Positions 24,091 to 35,852 of a stretch of DNA of 64,000 nt are shown here, in pieces. Source of the stretch: Primula veris. Its lineage: Eukaryota; Streptophyta; Magnoliopsida; Ericales; Primulaceae. The notes beneath the pieces were generated by a model, which did not search any database, was not told the origin of the DNA, and saw nothing but the letters and a program-made list of their open reading frames with translations. The stretch lies in NCBI GenBank assembly GCA_963682055.1, contig OY821743.1, positions 29,374,702-29,438,701 of the forward strand, given 5' to 3'. The number at the start of each line of letters is the position of its first letter. The first letter of the stretch is position 1. The position numbers and the translations under genes are program-made.

Positions 24091-24960
24091 GTAAGAAATG
24101 CTAAATAGCATAATCTAGTCATGTCTCTCTTGATCGATAACAACAAGTTGTCCTCAAATAAGACAAGTGTTTAATATGGATCGTGAGACAGGGCATATGT
24201 AATTCAAATATGGCTAATACGAGCTCGAAGCCATATACACTCTTTAGTCGTCTCATAGAGCATGAGTAGATCAGAGTGATTCGTTTGGAGTCATTCCAAG
24301 ACCTTCAAGATATTGCCTTATTCCTAATGGTAAAGACAGACCATGTTAAGAATATCCCTTATGCGGATCTGATAAGTAATTGGCATCGGTATAACCGAAA
24401 AAGGTTTGCGTTAATTCGAGTACCGAAGGGGATAGGTACACTCGATGACGCAAATGGGATAAGACAAGCCCTCATCCACAGTTACCTTAAGGTAATGGGA
24501 AAATGTCTTTTATGCCATTTCGATGGCAGCGTGTTAGCGCGATGCTGTGTCGAGCTATACCATTTACAGCAGATGAGATGTTCGTCCTAACACATTAGAC
24601 CAAGTACAATAATGCGCTTATTCTACTTAGATATGAACATCATGGTTCAATATCTTTTCATCGTCACATCAGGGACGGACTTGGTCTATATCAATGTCTA
24701 GTGATCGAACGATCATGGGAGACTCTGACGACTTAGCGTCATGATGACTACAACGTCATAACACCTTCTAGTTGTATTCTGAATCATGGACTTAGATTCA
24801 ATCTTTACGAGACTCGATCATCAGGCCGAGTCACAACCGTTTCTTCCCAAGATCCTTCATCTCGAAGGCAAATCCAAAAATGGATCGCCTAATAAAGCAT
24901 GCAAGGGCATAATACTTGTTCAAGTATCCCAAGCTAATCAAGTACTCACTTAGGCGGGTA
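24085..24960 (-). pseudogene. Copia pol remnant: reverse transcriptase end and RNase H
   Basis: Minus-strand matches to Ty1/copia pol, in order: FEMKDLGKK (near 24855), MIVRSLDIDI (near 24700) and DDEKIL of the reverse transcriptase; LKVTVDEG (near 24490) at the connection; GYTDANYLSDPHKG (near 24370), AIS-RSW, LYETTKECIWLR (near 24235) and LFEDN (near 24155) of RNase H. Several in-frame stops and frameshifts interrupt it, including one where the RNase H tryptophan codon is TGA. It cannot make an active enzyme. Confidence 0.85.
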
Positions 24961-27900
24961 TACCACATCCGCTCGGATTATATTAATCCATATAGTCAAC
25001 GTCTCATTTAATTGATATCGTGTTCCGTGGTCAGGAACTACTTGATTCAAGCATTATGAAGTCACACAGGGACCTGCATCTATATCTCTTGGTCTAAATC
25101 CCCATAGAGATAAAACTGTGACCACAATCGCATGTTGCATAATCAGTTTTTTAAAAACTACTAAACTGATAAAGTAGGGGACCGTTATAACGTCCATTAC
25201 GAGGAAATCAACCATCTCGTAATCAATTCCAAGGTGTGAGAGAAGCCTTGCTCTACTAGGCGAGCATTCTACAATCTCATTATTCTCATCACTTTTCCTT
25301 ACAAATAACCAAATAAACGAACTCGTTTAACATTGGTGATGTTGGAGCTACAGGTCCGAACACACTTTCGCTAAGGAGTCTACTTGTATTACAAGTTTCC
25401 ATTAGTCCAGTCTATTCTCCGTTGACTTCAGGCAACGGTACATGGTTCTCTGTCATAATTTGTTCATATTATCAGTCGTCACCGAATATATGAACAAGTA
25501 ATCAATGACAGTCTCGTTTCGCTTCAATATCGTCTAAGATATCATGATCGACAGATATTTCGAGATTCTTAGGATGAGGAGAAAATCACACATCTCCTTG
25601 ATCCTTTATAATCTCATGCGACAAACGAGTTTCAGTTCACCACCTCTGGGGCTGGACGAATTAAGAACAGGTCAACTTCCTCATATCTTGGGAAGGATGA
25701 CAGACTGACGGCCGACGGCAGCGTCCTTTGCTTGGCGGGTTCGGCCAAAACAACGTGTTACGACAGGAACACGGCGTCCGACAGGGACGTCTATCCTTAC
25801 AAGCATTTTGCAGCAGGTATAAATGATCTCGGGACATCTCATAAACTCATTAAATGCGTCTGGCATTTAGTTAGACTTGAGGGAGTCTATGCACTTACTT
25901 ATCACTAAGTGCAGTTTTGGGGATCAAGCAAAGACAGAGTGGGTTATGTCACGTTATTTCACGTCGTTCCTTATCAACGATAACGTGCAAATCTCCCCCT
26001 AACGACGGGGATAACAGTATTAGCGATGTCACTTGCGCATATCATGCGGTAAAGAGATCGCTTGTCAAGGTTACTCTATCAAATGATAGGCAGTGGATTC
26101 ATAATCGACTTATGTCCCCTTCAGATGTCCATATTTTGAACGCTATAGCGGCTCAATCAAAATATTAAGCACTCAAACACGCGTTCATATAAGGCGTCTG
26201 GCTCATAACCAGTAACCAACTGGTACGCATTTAGTGTTTTGAGTGACTATGGCCTCAGACGGACCAATGCAGCAAAATAGCATGACCCCACACGGAAATA
26301 TAAATCTTGGTGCGCAAGACCAAGAAGTGCGTGTAACTATTTACAGTCGCATCATCAAACTTTTCGTGAGTCCATTTGGGTCTGAACATAATCGACTGGA
26401 TGTTCAATTTCAATTTCCAAACTCAAGTAATTCAAATCGAAATTTCGATTCTTACTCTTCGGTATTATCAAGTCGACTAGACTTTTCAGGATAATCCGGA
26501 TCATGAGCCATCAACTTAATGATAGGGCTAAAAGTTTGGAAAGTGCTGCATTTATGTGGACAATATTAAAATGTGATTATATTGTCAATGCATCAACCAT
26601 AACCATTTATATTTATGGTCCGTCTTATGGTTGGATAAGTCCACAATAAATCCTTCAATTCTTTACAAGAATTCTACGAGTTCATTTCGTGATATTTACA
26701 CATGCTAGTCTTTCAAAATGAGCATTAGTGGCATTAATTTCGGATTAATCACGAAATATATCCTCAAAGAGAATCCAAATGCGATGCGATTATAAATCAA
26801 CCATCGTCTTTTGACCCGGGAATATCTCTTATCAATCGACGACAAGCGAATGATAGTACAGACATTCATGTCTTAGCATCTAAATCATTTATCATTCGAC
26901 GACAGGCGAAATGATAAGGTAACTTTAAATGCTTTAAAGAATGTGGTAGCAACCACTTGAAAGACATTTCAACTCCTCTAAAATACGCTTTTGGTCGTAT
27001 TGAATGGAGGCTATGTAAAGAAATTTTATTTCTTTCATGAGCTATTACCAGATAACACTAGTTTTCTCGAATATTTTATAACTCAACAAGGTACGGCAGG
27101 ACCTACATGAGTATGAGACCTCATATTTGACAGATCAATTTGGTTTTACCAAAGATTTTGATTTGGAACGATAGGTTCAGAATCGTTGTCACTGAGTACT
27201 CTTTTAGGCAAATAGTTGGTGAAATTATTTGGAACACTGTTACCCACTATTTCCAAAAAAAATCAACTATCCCACAAGTATTGCCTAAAATTTCATAATT
27301 TAAAGTTTGGTCACATTTGTCAAAGGAATTTGCTCAAAAACACTTTAAATTATTTCGAGAAATTTCGTAAACAGGCAAACCATAATCCAAAAGTATGTCC
27401 AAATGGAAAAATCATAATCCAAATGGAAAAACATAATCCAGATGAGCGAAAAAATGACTCAATGTTTTATCAAAATCAATAAAGAAAGGTATTAAACTCA
27501 ATTGAGCCACAAAATCGGGGGTCTCAAGAGTTTTCTTTCAATTAGCTTTAACCACATTAGCATCGGTTTTTTCACATTTATAATAGTTATAAACTATTTA
27601 AGGAGTAACCGTGCATGACCTTTGTCTTTATAGCATAGAGTTGGCTCCTTGAGCATTATCTCTTGCTTTGTGACAACGTGCCATATTGTTCCTTTCAATT
27701 ACTGTCTTGGAGCCATAGGTTTTCGATTTTGACGATTGTCTAAAATCTCGCTTGGCTAGGCGATTCATCGGGATCGCGACAGTCCGAGGCAAGTAACACT
27801 TGTCTCGGTTCTCGATTCGTGGAAAAAAATGTACACGAAGAGCATTAATATCAGGCAAACAATTCGCCATTGACCCAATAGGATTAAAACTACTCACCGG

Positions 27901-29658
27901 AGTAATTTTCTTATCCAATAACAGATGAGTGATAAAGAACATGATGAATATAAATTCACGATACTGCTTATGGAATACAATTTCCAAGCTAGTATTTTGG
28001 TGAAGGATTGCTCCAATATGTCAATTTCAGACATTTGTTCACCATAGACGTCATCACGTCTCAAATGTGGCGGCGGAATAAAATCAACGCCTTAGCATTC
28101 ATCCCGATGGTAACAACAAACTCGTGTTTTACTCATCAAAGATAGTATCCAAAAAAAATTTGGGCATCACATTTTCACACATCAGGGTGAGTAACATGTG
28201 GTGACGGATTAAAATCAACGTTTAAACAGTCATTTCGCAAGTATGTTTTACGATTTTTCTCATCATAGATGGCATCCAACATGTGTTGGGAGTTCTGAAT
28301 TATTTATCATATAAAACGACTAGTTTATATGTTTATGGTTTGCACAAGCATAAACTTTATTTCGAAACGACAGGTTCGAAAAATAGTTTTTCTTTTAATG
28401 TGAATAGGTTCTCATTGATCGAACGACAGGTCGATACAAAGACACCAATTCGGCGAAACATACATCACTATATAAACACACTCGGAGAAATTATTATTTA
28501 GTCAACCCCTTTCGGTAGCTCTACTTGAAAAACGACCAGGAAAGAGGGTGAGGGTGGAGGGCACGAATGCCACTTAAAACCCGACCTCATTAGGATATCG
28601 ACTTCCGCCTATATCTTTCCTAGACATCGTATCCAAATAGGTGAGCCTATTTAGGAAAGATTCATAATTTTTCCAACTTAAATGTGAATATATATGATTT
28701 CGCAATTTTATATATGACAATAATATTAACAGCATAGAGAATATCTATCTAGATTAACCACACATATATAAACAGGCAGTAAATATATTTTAGGATCTAT
28801 CTAATCATGCAGTAGATTTGGTGTTATAAACAAATCAATTTAAAATTATCAATCAATCCATAAATATTCTAACATATCAAATCAAATCAATTTAAGATTA
28901 TCAATCAATCTATAAAGATTTTAACATATCAAATCAAATCAATTAGATCCAATCCAATAATTTACTGGAATATATGGTAATAACAAAAGATATGATTATG
29001 CTAACAAGATATCAATCAATTATTTAATGTTTATTGTTATATGAATAATTCTATACATTGTAATTTTAGCATTCAAGCAATCAATATATTTTTAATTACC
29101 AATAATTCTATATATGGTAATTTTTAACATGCAAAGTGGTTAAATTTACATGGAAACATATCAATTTATTCAATTAACATGCAATATTTTTTATTCACTT
29201 GTCTTTTAATAAATTAACGTGCACGTGGATGGGTGTATATAGACCGAATATTGATATTTATCAAACAAACAAACTCATAGGCATACAAGTTATTACCGTA
29301 ACATGTAATAGTTTTATATAATGGATTATTTACACATATATAGCATCAGATCGTCAAATAACTATGATGATATATTTATGGTCATATGATCATGAGTTGA
29401 ATATGGCATGATGTTAGTATATATGTACTAATTCAACTTACAGAACACATGCAAGAATCAATAATAACCGGCTTGTATTTAACATGCAGGGTTACGAAAA
29501 ATAAATTATATTGTACCGTACCCCCGATATGTTGGGGAAGGTCGATATAGTAATAACCTAATAAAACCCGGATTAAGCTCAAGGTTTACAGATAACCAAT
29601 ATCCGTGCGTTTACCCAAAATCTTCAATATCTACGAGCGTATATCCTATTTTTCGCGA
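24961..29658 (-). pseudogene. Remaining internal region of the copia element (gag and pol, too decayed to parse)
   Basis: By position this should hold gag, protease, integrase and the front of reverse transcriptase. I could not assign domains by eye. The longest minus-strand open stretch (27628-27987, about 119 codons) shows no motif I recognise. The part nearest the 5' LTR (28650-29650) is very AT-rich and may be leader sequence. Confidence 0.5.
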
Positions 29659-29675
29659 GCAAAGTGCTGATAACG
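29659..29675 (-). other. Degenerate primer-binding site
   Basis: Directly inside the 5' LTR the minus strand reads CGTTATCAGCACTTTGC. The TATCAG core is that of the initiator-methionine tRNA site (TGGTATCAGA) used by many plant copia elements, with about 7 of 10 bases kept. Confidence 0.6.
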
Positions 29676-29894
29676 TGTTGTGTGACATATTAGATCGTTA
29701 TAGATATATATAGAGATATATATAGATATAGAGAGAGGTATGAGAGACAACAATAAAGTAGACTTTATTAATCAGAATGTATGAATGAATAATAAATACA
29801 AGACCCCTAACCCTATTTATATAGATAGAGGGGTAGAATTACAAGCCTGGACCCATAAAATACAAGCTCAATAGTCCAATAATATATTACAACA
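29676..29894 (-). repeat. 5' LTR of the copia element
   Basis: 219 bp, same ends as the 3' LTR (TGTTGT...ACAACA), adjoining the primer-binding-like site on its inner side. Confidence 0.92.
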
Positions 29895-29899
29895 ATCAT
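29895..29899. repeat. Target site duplication ATCAT, right
   Basis: Matches 23083-23087. Confidence 0.9.
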
Positions 29900-30124
29900 A
29901 TTATTTTTTCAAATGGAGGGTTAATAATAATTGTATACAGTAGTATTAAATTATTAATGAATAAAAAATGACGACATTATGAATTCATTGAACCCCGCCC
30001 GAATAAAAATAAATGTCAAAATTAACCAGAAGCCCACAAAATTTATTTAGCTTCTGTCATTTTGGTCATTTATTTATTTATATCCTTACGACTCCGTAAC
30101 CTATGGCAACCCCACCGACACATT

Positions 30125-30208
30125 AAACATCTCTCTCTCTCTCTATATATATATATATAATATTTCTCTCTCCCTCTCATCCCGATCCAACCCGCCTCAT
30201 CGTTTTAG
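30125..30208 (+). other. Possible 5' UTR exon of the DUF1644 gene
   Basis: CT-rich sequence (CTCTCTCTCTCTCTATATAT, then CTCTCCCTCTCATC) ends at a plausible donor TTTTAG|GTATTTACTG. Plausible acceptors lie just before the start codon (TTTATTTAG at 33456 or CATCAG at 33467). This would make a 3.2 kb 5' UTR intron. It is inference from composition and splice signals only. Confidence 0.4.
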
Positions 30209-31587
30209 GTATTTACTGTTTTAATTTTCTTTTTATTGTTTTTGTTTTTGCACACCATGTGTTTGTGAAAATGCCTAACTGTTTTTTATTTATTGTATTA
30301 TTTGTTTATTTATGTAAAAAAAAAAATGAAGTGTTTTAATTTTACTTTTATTGTATGGGAAGCACAAGGGGTTGGTCTCTTGTTATGTCAATATATATGT
30401 TAGGTCTGAAATGAGAATCATTTAATTTATAGTATATTTATGCCTTTGTTTTTTGTTTGTTTTAAGAAATAGCATTTTTAGAAAGAAAAAAAAAACTAAT
30501 CTTTTAAGCTACCCTTGCAAATGCACTGCAGTTTTTACATTTTAAGCAAGAAAGCGAATTAGTTGAGCTTAAAAAAAATGTAATCAAACAAGCCCTGTGG
30601 TAAGCTATGTTTTCAAAATATGAATCGATTATCCTAGCGAGTTTATTTCTTTAAAGTTTAATCCTGATTCCTGATGCTTGATGTACACCTTTAAAGACAT
30701 AAAAATATTCTATACTTCTACAAAACCCGGGTACTTCAAAAATGCCAACATACAAGTACCCTGTACGTACCACGTGCTAGGTACTTTGGTTAATAATCGC
30801 GTACTTATATATTTAACGATAGTACAAATTAACTAGGAAATATTATTAGACATAACTTCAAGAAGTTCATATATAACGATGAGAGGTATGTATAAGACAT
30901 TTTACGAGTGTTTTGATTTCTTTTTTCTATTATTCTCTTTCTATTTTATTCTTATGTTACTGTTAGGCTGTATAAAAATACACCAGCTACCTGCCGTGGA
31001 CTTATCGTTAAAATTTTAAAATTAACGTGTTTCCGTACCCATATCGTACTAGTGCTTCCTAGTATGTCACGGAGCTAGGTCGAGCACATTGTCATATTTC
31101 CTTTAGTTTTTTTGATATTCCAATATAATAGATGCGTTCTACATACGGGTTACAAGCTAATTTAGGCATATAGATTATTATTTATTTAACACAATTTAAC
31201 AAACTCTCCTAAAATAATATCAGCATGGGCCTACAAAATCCTCATTGGTCATCAGGCATTTTTTTTAATCCGACTTGACCTTTTTAGGATTGATTAGTCC
31301 TTCTATCTTTGATTAGGCCCGATTAGTTTTGGATTAGTTTTTATTGCCTACGCCTTAAGCCAATAAGTTTCTAATGCCTGGTCAAACCCTGCACCTATGT
31401 GAGAGCTAGCAGCTCAAAGCGGGGAGTGTTAGATTATTGTCTTTTATTCTGAAACATTTAAGGTTGCTTAGGTTGGACCTCTTGTATTTATACTTGGAGA
31501 GAAATTAGAAACACACTATGCATAAAGTAGCAAGTGGAGTAGCTGTATTGTAGCATGCATGGCATTTGGACAACTCAAGCTTCGACG

Positions 31588-31739
31588 ATCAAGATCCACG
31601 ACATCTATATTGACATGCCATGGAAAATGAATTGAAAGCCACTAGCGCTAAGCCGCGGCTTACATGACACTAGTGGCTTCAATACATTTTCATGAGGTGC
31701 CGTGTCAACATAGATGTCAGCTTTGGTGTCTCTTGATCC
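31588..31739. mobile_element. Hairpin MITE, about 150 bp
   Basis: The left arm (GACATCTATATTGACATG, GAATTGAAAGCCACTAG) and the reverse complement of the right arm (GACATCTATGTTGACACG, GTATTGAAGCCACTAG) are nearly complementary, with outer ends GATCAAGA on both sides. It is related to the block at 1394-1548. No coding sequence. Confidence 0.7.
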
Positions 31740-31747
31740 CTTCCTAT

Positions 31748-31921
31748 ATACATGCACACGGTCTCAAAAGGCACTAGGCAGGGTCTAGGCGGGAGGGTTC
31801 CCCCCAGCGTCTAATTGGCTTCCTAAGCTGACTTTTTCCTGCCTAGCTCCACCTAATGCCCAGGTGTCTGGTCCCCACCTAGTGCCTATTCATCGCCTAG
31901 GCTGCCTTTTGAAACACTGCA
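31748..31921. mobile_element. Foldback repeat, GC-rich, about 175 bp
   Basis: The ends TCTCAAAAGGCACTAGGCAG and, inverted, TTTCAAAAGGCAGCCTAGGC match, with internal repeats of CCTAG and AGGCG. It is far more GC-rich than its surroundings. Elements opening with TTTCAAAAGGC and a GCCTAGG core are widespread in plant genomes; family name not assigned. Confidence 0.55.
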
Positions 31922-32804
31922 TACACATACACACTTATATGAGAATAAATGAGTTTGTGTTATTGTGTGCGCATGTGTGAGCGTTGTGCCTCATCTAAAT
32001 TCTAACAACATATAGAGGTCTGTAGTGTGGTTCAGCTTCTTCTATTTTAGATTTTTGATTAATTTTTAGAATTTGATATTCCTTGTGGCTTCTTCCACAT
32101 CGAAAAGTCCTGTGTGCATGTCACTTCTTGATTTTTTAAAACTACTTTACAGTGGATAACTCTCATATTTGGATTAGCTTGAGGACCTTATTGTGAGATA
32201 ATTTTAGCTCATTTTTTACATTTTACCTCTTGATTCAATGTGCATCTGGTTTTCTAAGTTTTAAACGATTGTTTTATGTTTTATGTGGTGATGGTTTGTA
32301 AGTAATTTCGACTATATCTATGATCTTGTTAAACCCAGATTGTGATGCATAAACGATGGCTGTCCAGTTAAGCTTTCCAATAATCAAGCTATTGTTAATT
32401 GTTTTGGAACTCTCTGTAAGGCTCAAGTTAGTGTTTTTTGAATGCACATAAAACACATCCATTATAGAGTAAATTGTTCGATCTGGCATGTGCAACTAGA
32501 TATTTTTTTGTTCAAAATAACAAAGCCATCACATATCTTTTGGCTAACTATTGATCAATTGTTTAACTCACCCAAGTTACGTTGTTGTCTTGGTTTATTT
32601 CATTCTCAGCATATGCACAATATGCATTATGATTCTCGCTTATAGTTATTTTTTCATACTCTTGAAAAAAGCTGAAGTTTTTTTCAACCTTCCTGAATCT
32701 ATTATTCTTGTCAATCTCCTGCTGATCAATACTGACACTTTGAGAGTTCCTTCTGTTATCGGGCAATTATGTCTTTCTGGTAGGTTGTGGACCTTTTGCG
32801 TATA

Positions 32805-32895
32805 CTCTCCCCGTTCCTATGTAAGTGTCCTGTTTGTTAAATTTATGTGAGTTATAAAATAATGAGAATGGACACTTAAATAGGGACAGAGGGAG
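32805..32895. mobile_element. Short Stowaway MITE, 91 bp
   Basis: Terminal inverted repeats of about 26 bp (CTCTCCCCGTTCCTATGTAA and, inverted, CTCCCTCTGTCCCTATTTAA, both then GTGTCC) are flanked by TA on each side. This is the Stowaway (Tc1/mariner) pattern in its minimum form. Confidence 0.85.
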
Positions 32896-33480
32896 TATAA
32901 TATTTATGGGGAGGTATAAGCATTGTAGTTTTTCATTCGTTACTGTTAACTTTTTCTGCTGCTAGGAAGTTTTGGTTCCTAATTTTGATCACTTGGCGAT
33001 TTGAGCCCTTAACATCAAGGCAGTAGCCGTTAGTTCAATTTTTGTTTAGTATCAAACCTATCTTAGCCCATGATCTCCCCAGTATAAATGTTGATTTGAG
33101 AGGCTCTAAAAGTAATCTTTCAATGATTCATGTATGCAGGACTATGATTCTCATAAGTCATGGGATCATATCTTGTTGAGAAAGTAGTTTTTTTGCATGT
33201 AATCATTTTGATATTGCGTTTCTGAATGGAACTGTGGCTGGCTTGTTAAAGTACTTACATGATTCTCTTATTTTGATGCGAAAGAGTTTTTCTTCTTTCT
33301 GTACCTTGTCTTTTTAGCCAGTTGCTTGTTTACCTATAGAAGGAAGAGAGATTGCGATTATCAGTGGGTTCACTTGGAAACAAATATTAAGTTTGTCAGC
33401 TTCTTATGAATATAGTAAAACGCGTCTGGAATTTTTGTTTAATTATTTTTATTTAGGTCATCATCAGGTTTGAGATATCA

Positions 33481-34356
33481 ATGGCCAAAATCAACATGAC
33501 CCGGAAGATTTCAAAATCCTCATCTTCATTACGATCTCGTTCTGGGAAAACTTTGAAAGATTCCCACAATAAAAAATGTTTACATTTGCACGAAAAAAAA
33601 GAATGGAAACAAGCAACTTGCTCGGTTTGTATGGAACACCCTCACAACGCTGTCCTCCTCTTATGTTCCTCATACAACAAGGGTTGTCGACCATACATGT
33701 GTGCCACTGGGACCCGCTATTCCAACTGTCTCGACCAGTACAAAAAAGCATACACAAAACTGTCTTCGATCCAAGGTACAACTCCATTAGAAACGCGCAG
33801 TTATGATCCTGGGTCTGATTCCGGTCTCGCCTGCTTTAATGAAAAGACAGAAAAATGCGAGCTTTTGTGCCCTCTTTGTCGGGGCCAGGTCAAAGGATGT
33901 ACTGTGGTTGAACCGGCACGAAAGTATCTTAATATGAAGAAGAGAATGTGTACTCAAGATAATTGCTCGTTTGTTGGAACTTTCAAAGAACTCAAGAAGC
34001 ATGTTAGAGCTGAGCACCCGTGGGCCCGCCCCCGAGAAGTGGATCCTTCCCGTGCCGAGAAATGGAAACGGCTAGAGAGGGAGAGGGAGCAACAAGATGT
34101 GATCAGCACGATCCGCTCGTCTATGCCGGGGGCACTTGTGGTAGGAGATTATGTGATTGAGAGGCCGGTACATGCATTTTCTAACCATCGCGGAATTCCC
34201 GGTTATCTTTTGTTGGATGATGACAGAGAGGTGGATCTAGAAGGTGATATGGCGGTGCCTCGTATTGTTGATGAATATTTTCTTTCTAGGTTTTCGCGGT
34301 TTAATAGGGCTTCTTTAGGTGGTATGAGGAGCCGGAGACGTAGATCATTTAACTAA
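33481..34356 (+). CDS. DUF1644 zinc-finger protein, 291 aa, single coding exon
   Basis: Plant-specific family with RING/C2H2-like cysteine clusters; biochemical function is not settled, though members are linked to stress responses. The N-terminus is basic and Ser-rich. The first cluster is CSVCMEHPHNAVLLLC (C47, C50, C62) then CRPYMC (C69, C74) and C83; the second is CPLCRGQVKG (C130, C133); the third is a C2H2-type finger C157, C162, H174, H179 in a conserved block ending RAEHP. EVDPSRAEKWKRLEREREQQ (187-206) is the conserved helix after the fingers. The C-terminus is strongly basic (RSRRRRSFN). The family usually has Trp where this protein has C140 after QVKG. The ATG at 33481 gives the family length. 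It faces MEKK across the copia element and converges with the PIP5K gene. Confidence 0.93.
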   Translation: MAKINMTRKISKSSSSLRSRSGKTLKDSHNKKCLHLHEKKEWKQATCSVCMEHPHNAVLLLCSSYNKGCRPYMCATGTRYSNCLDQYKKAYTKLSSIQGTTPLETRSYDPGSDSGLACFNEKTEKCELLCPLCRGQVKGCTVVEPARKYLNMKKRMCTQDNCSFVGTFKELKKHVRAEHPWARPREVDPSRAEKWKRLEREREQQDVISTIRSSMPGALVVGDYVIERPVHAFSNHRGIPGYLLLDDDREVDLEGDMAVPRIVDEYFLSRFSRFNRASLGGMRSRRRRSFN

Positions 34357-34850
34357 GGGTGAAACTAAAAGGAAACTGTTTGCATGGATCCATACACAGA
34401 TATGTACATAGATTCGTATGGTGGCAACGGGTCTCGCACAAATTTGTACAAATATATTGGTCAATATTGTGTGAACCCCACTGTCACCTCACAAATCTGT
34501 GTATGGAGTTGTGCATAGAACTATGTAAATACCATTTTCGTGGCTAGAACTTCGATGGATAGGAAATCCAGCTCGTAGTTGTATTATGACAACTGAGGAC
34601 TAGTTAAGATTTAGGGGGAATAAGGAAAAGATTTAAAGTCCAAAAAAAGAAAAGGAAACTAAGTTTACTAATTTTCCCCTTTTGTGTTGGTATTATTGCT
34701 TCCTACTTTTGTGTTTTAGCCTCTTCAAGTATTGTGATTACAGTGGTAGGAACTTTCAAGTACAAATTAATAGCAATAGAAATACCGGATTGGGTTTAGA
34801 GTTAGTTTAGTTGAAGACTTGTTCAGTTGTTTTTAATTTCATGTTTAGTG
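34357..34850 (+). other. DUF1644 3' UTR and downstream sequence
   Basis: AT-rich; no gene. Contains an imperfect short repeat of ACAAATTTGTACAAATATA-like sequence. No polyadenylation signal was assigned with confidence. Confidence 0.5.
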
Positions 34851-35154
34851 CTCATTCGGTTGAAGAGCGTAATGATGAAACTGCATGGTTATATGCATGG
34901 TCGTTTGATTTATTGAATATTTGATTTTTCTTCTATTGAATATATGTTGCGGGAAAGAAGCACTTCTCTCGAATTTCTAATACGTGTTTTGTTTTTTGAC
35001 CGGCTCATTCGGTTGAAGAGCGTAATGATGAAACTGCATGGTTATGCATGGTCGTTTGATTTATTGAATATTTGATTTTTCTTCTATTGAATATATGTTG
35101 CGGGAAAGAAGCACTTCTCTCGAATTTCTAGTATGTGTTTTGTTTTTTGACCGG
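34851..35154. repeat. Tandem duplication, 153-bp unit, two copies
   Basis: CTCATTCGGTTGAAGAGCG opens copies at 34851 and 35004; both run to GTTTTGTTTTTTGACCG. The copies are almost identical (a 2-base deletion and a few substitutions), so the event is recent. Confidence 0.92.
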
Positions 35155-35463
35155 GGCTTACCTGTTATGAATTGAAATTTGTACGTGCGTCAAACTGTAT
35201 TTACATATTCATTTTTTTAAAATGTGAAAATTTTTAGTTTTTTTTTCGAAGATTTGCAGACACTGATATTCTCAGTTTTTTGTGTAATGTTCAGTACAAG
35301 TGATAGAATATGAGCGTCTATTTAGACTCAGAGACTAGTACCAACAAATTTTTTGGATGTTAAGTTTGAAAGGACTTTATATCATTTATTATTTAATTCT
35401 AAGGTAAATCATAAAATGAATCATTACAAACAGTGAATCAGCACTGCATGTAGTGCGAATGCT

Positions 35464-35852
35464 ATAGTGATTTTGGATCTTTTCCTAATTTCAGTGTGTT
35501 TTTTTCTGAAGGTCCACTTACGACTTTGCCTAATGTTATACTCCCTCTTCCGTTCCCAATTAATTATGCTTTACGAAATTACGTGCAATTTTAATCGGCT
35601 TATAACATGTATCAAAATTGTCGAAATGAAAATTTTCAAAACTAAATCATATAATTTAATGTTTGAACTATATGATTAAATTTTAAAAATTTTAATTCTG
35701 AAAATTTTGATATAAATTATTGACCGGTTAAAATTATATGTAGTTTCGTAATAAACAATTAATTATGAACGGAGAGAATAGTGATTTTGGATATTTTCCT
35801 AATTTCAGTGTGTTTTTTGAAGCTCCACTTACGACTTTGCCTTATGTTATAC
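35464..35852. repeat. About 75-bp direct repeat flanking a MITE
   Basis: ATAGTGATTTTGGATxTTTTCC...CACTTACGACTTTGCC...ATGTTATA occurs at 35464-35540 and 35778-35852. The Stowaway element fills exactly the space between the two copies. Confidence 0.85.
35541..35778. mobile_element. Stowaway MITE, 238 bp
   Basis: It starts CTCCCTCTTCCGTTCCCAAT and ends, inverted, TTCTCTCCGTTCATAATTAA, flanked by TA. Internal arms (GAAATTACGTGCAATTTTAA and, inverted, GAAACTACATATAATTTTAA) extend the hairpin. Confidence 0.85.

Larger units (their letters stand above)
23088..29894 (-). mobile_element. Ty1/copia LTR retrotransposon, 6.8 kb, decayed
   Basis: Two LTRs of 223 and 219 bp begin TGTTGT and end ACAACA and are flanked by the 5-bp duplication ATCAT. 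A purine tract (reverse of CCCCCCTTTGGA) adjoins the left LTR and a primer-binding-like site adjoins the right one, so the element runs on the minus strand. Pol remnants in the order RT then RNase H end near the left LTR, the order and position of Ty1/copia. The coding region has many stops and frameshifts, so the copy is inactive. By eye the LTRs differ at about a dozen positions plus one 4-bp indel, so the insertion is old. It separates the divergent MEKK and DUF1644 genes. Confidence 0.92.
30209..33456. other. Long upstream region or 5' UTR intron of DUF1644
   Basis: No coding exon was recognised. It holds a hairpin MITE (31588-31739), a foldback element (31748-31921) and a small Stowaway (32805-32895), listed separately. 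Confidence 0.55.

Noticed and set aside
24276..24590. 104-codon plus-strand open frame
   Set aside because: It is antisense to the RNase H remnant of the copia element, which is clearly read on the minus strand.
27628..27987. 119-codon minus-strand open frame inside the copia element
   Set aside because: As a separate gene it has no support; it is most likely a chance open part of the decayed internal region.
33491..33787. 98-codon minus-strand open frame
   Set aside because: Antisense to the DUF1644 coding sequence.
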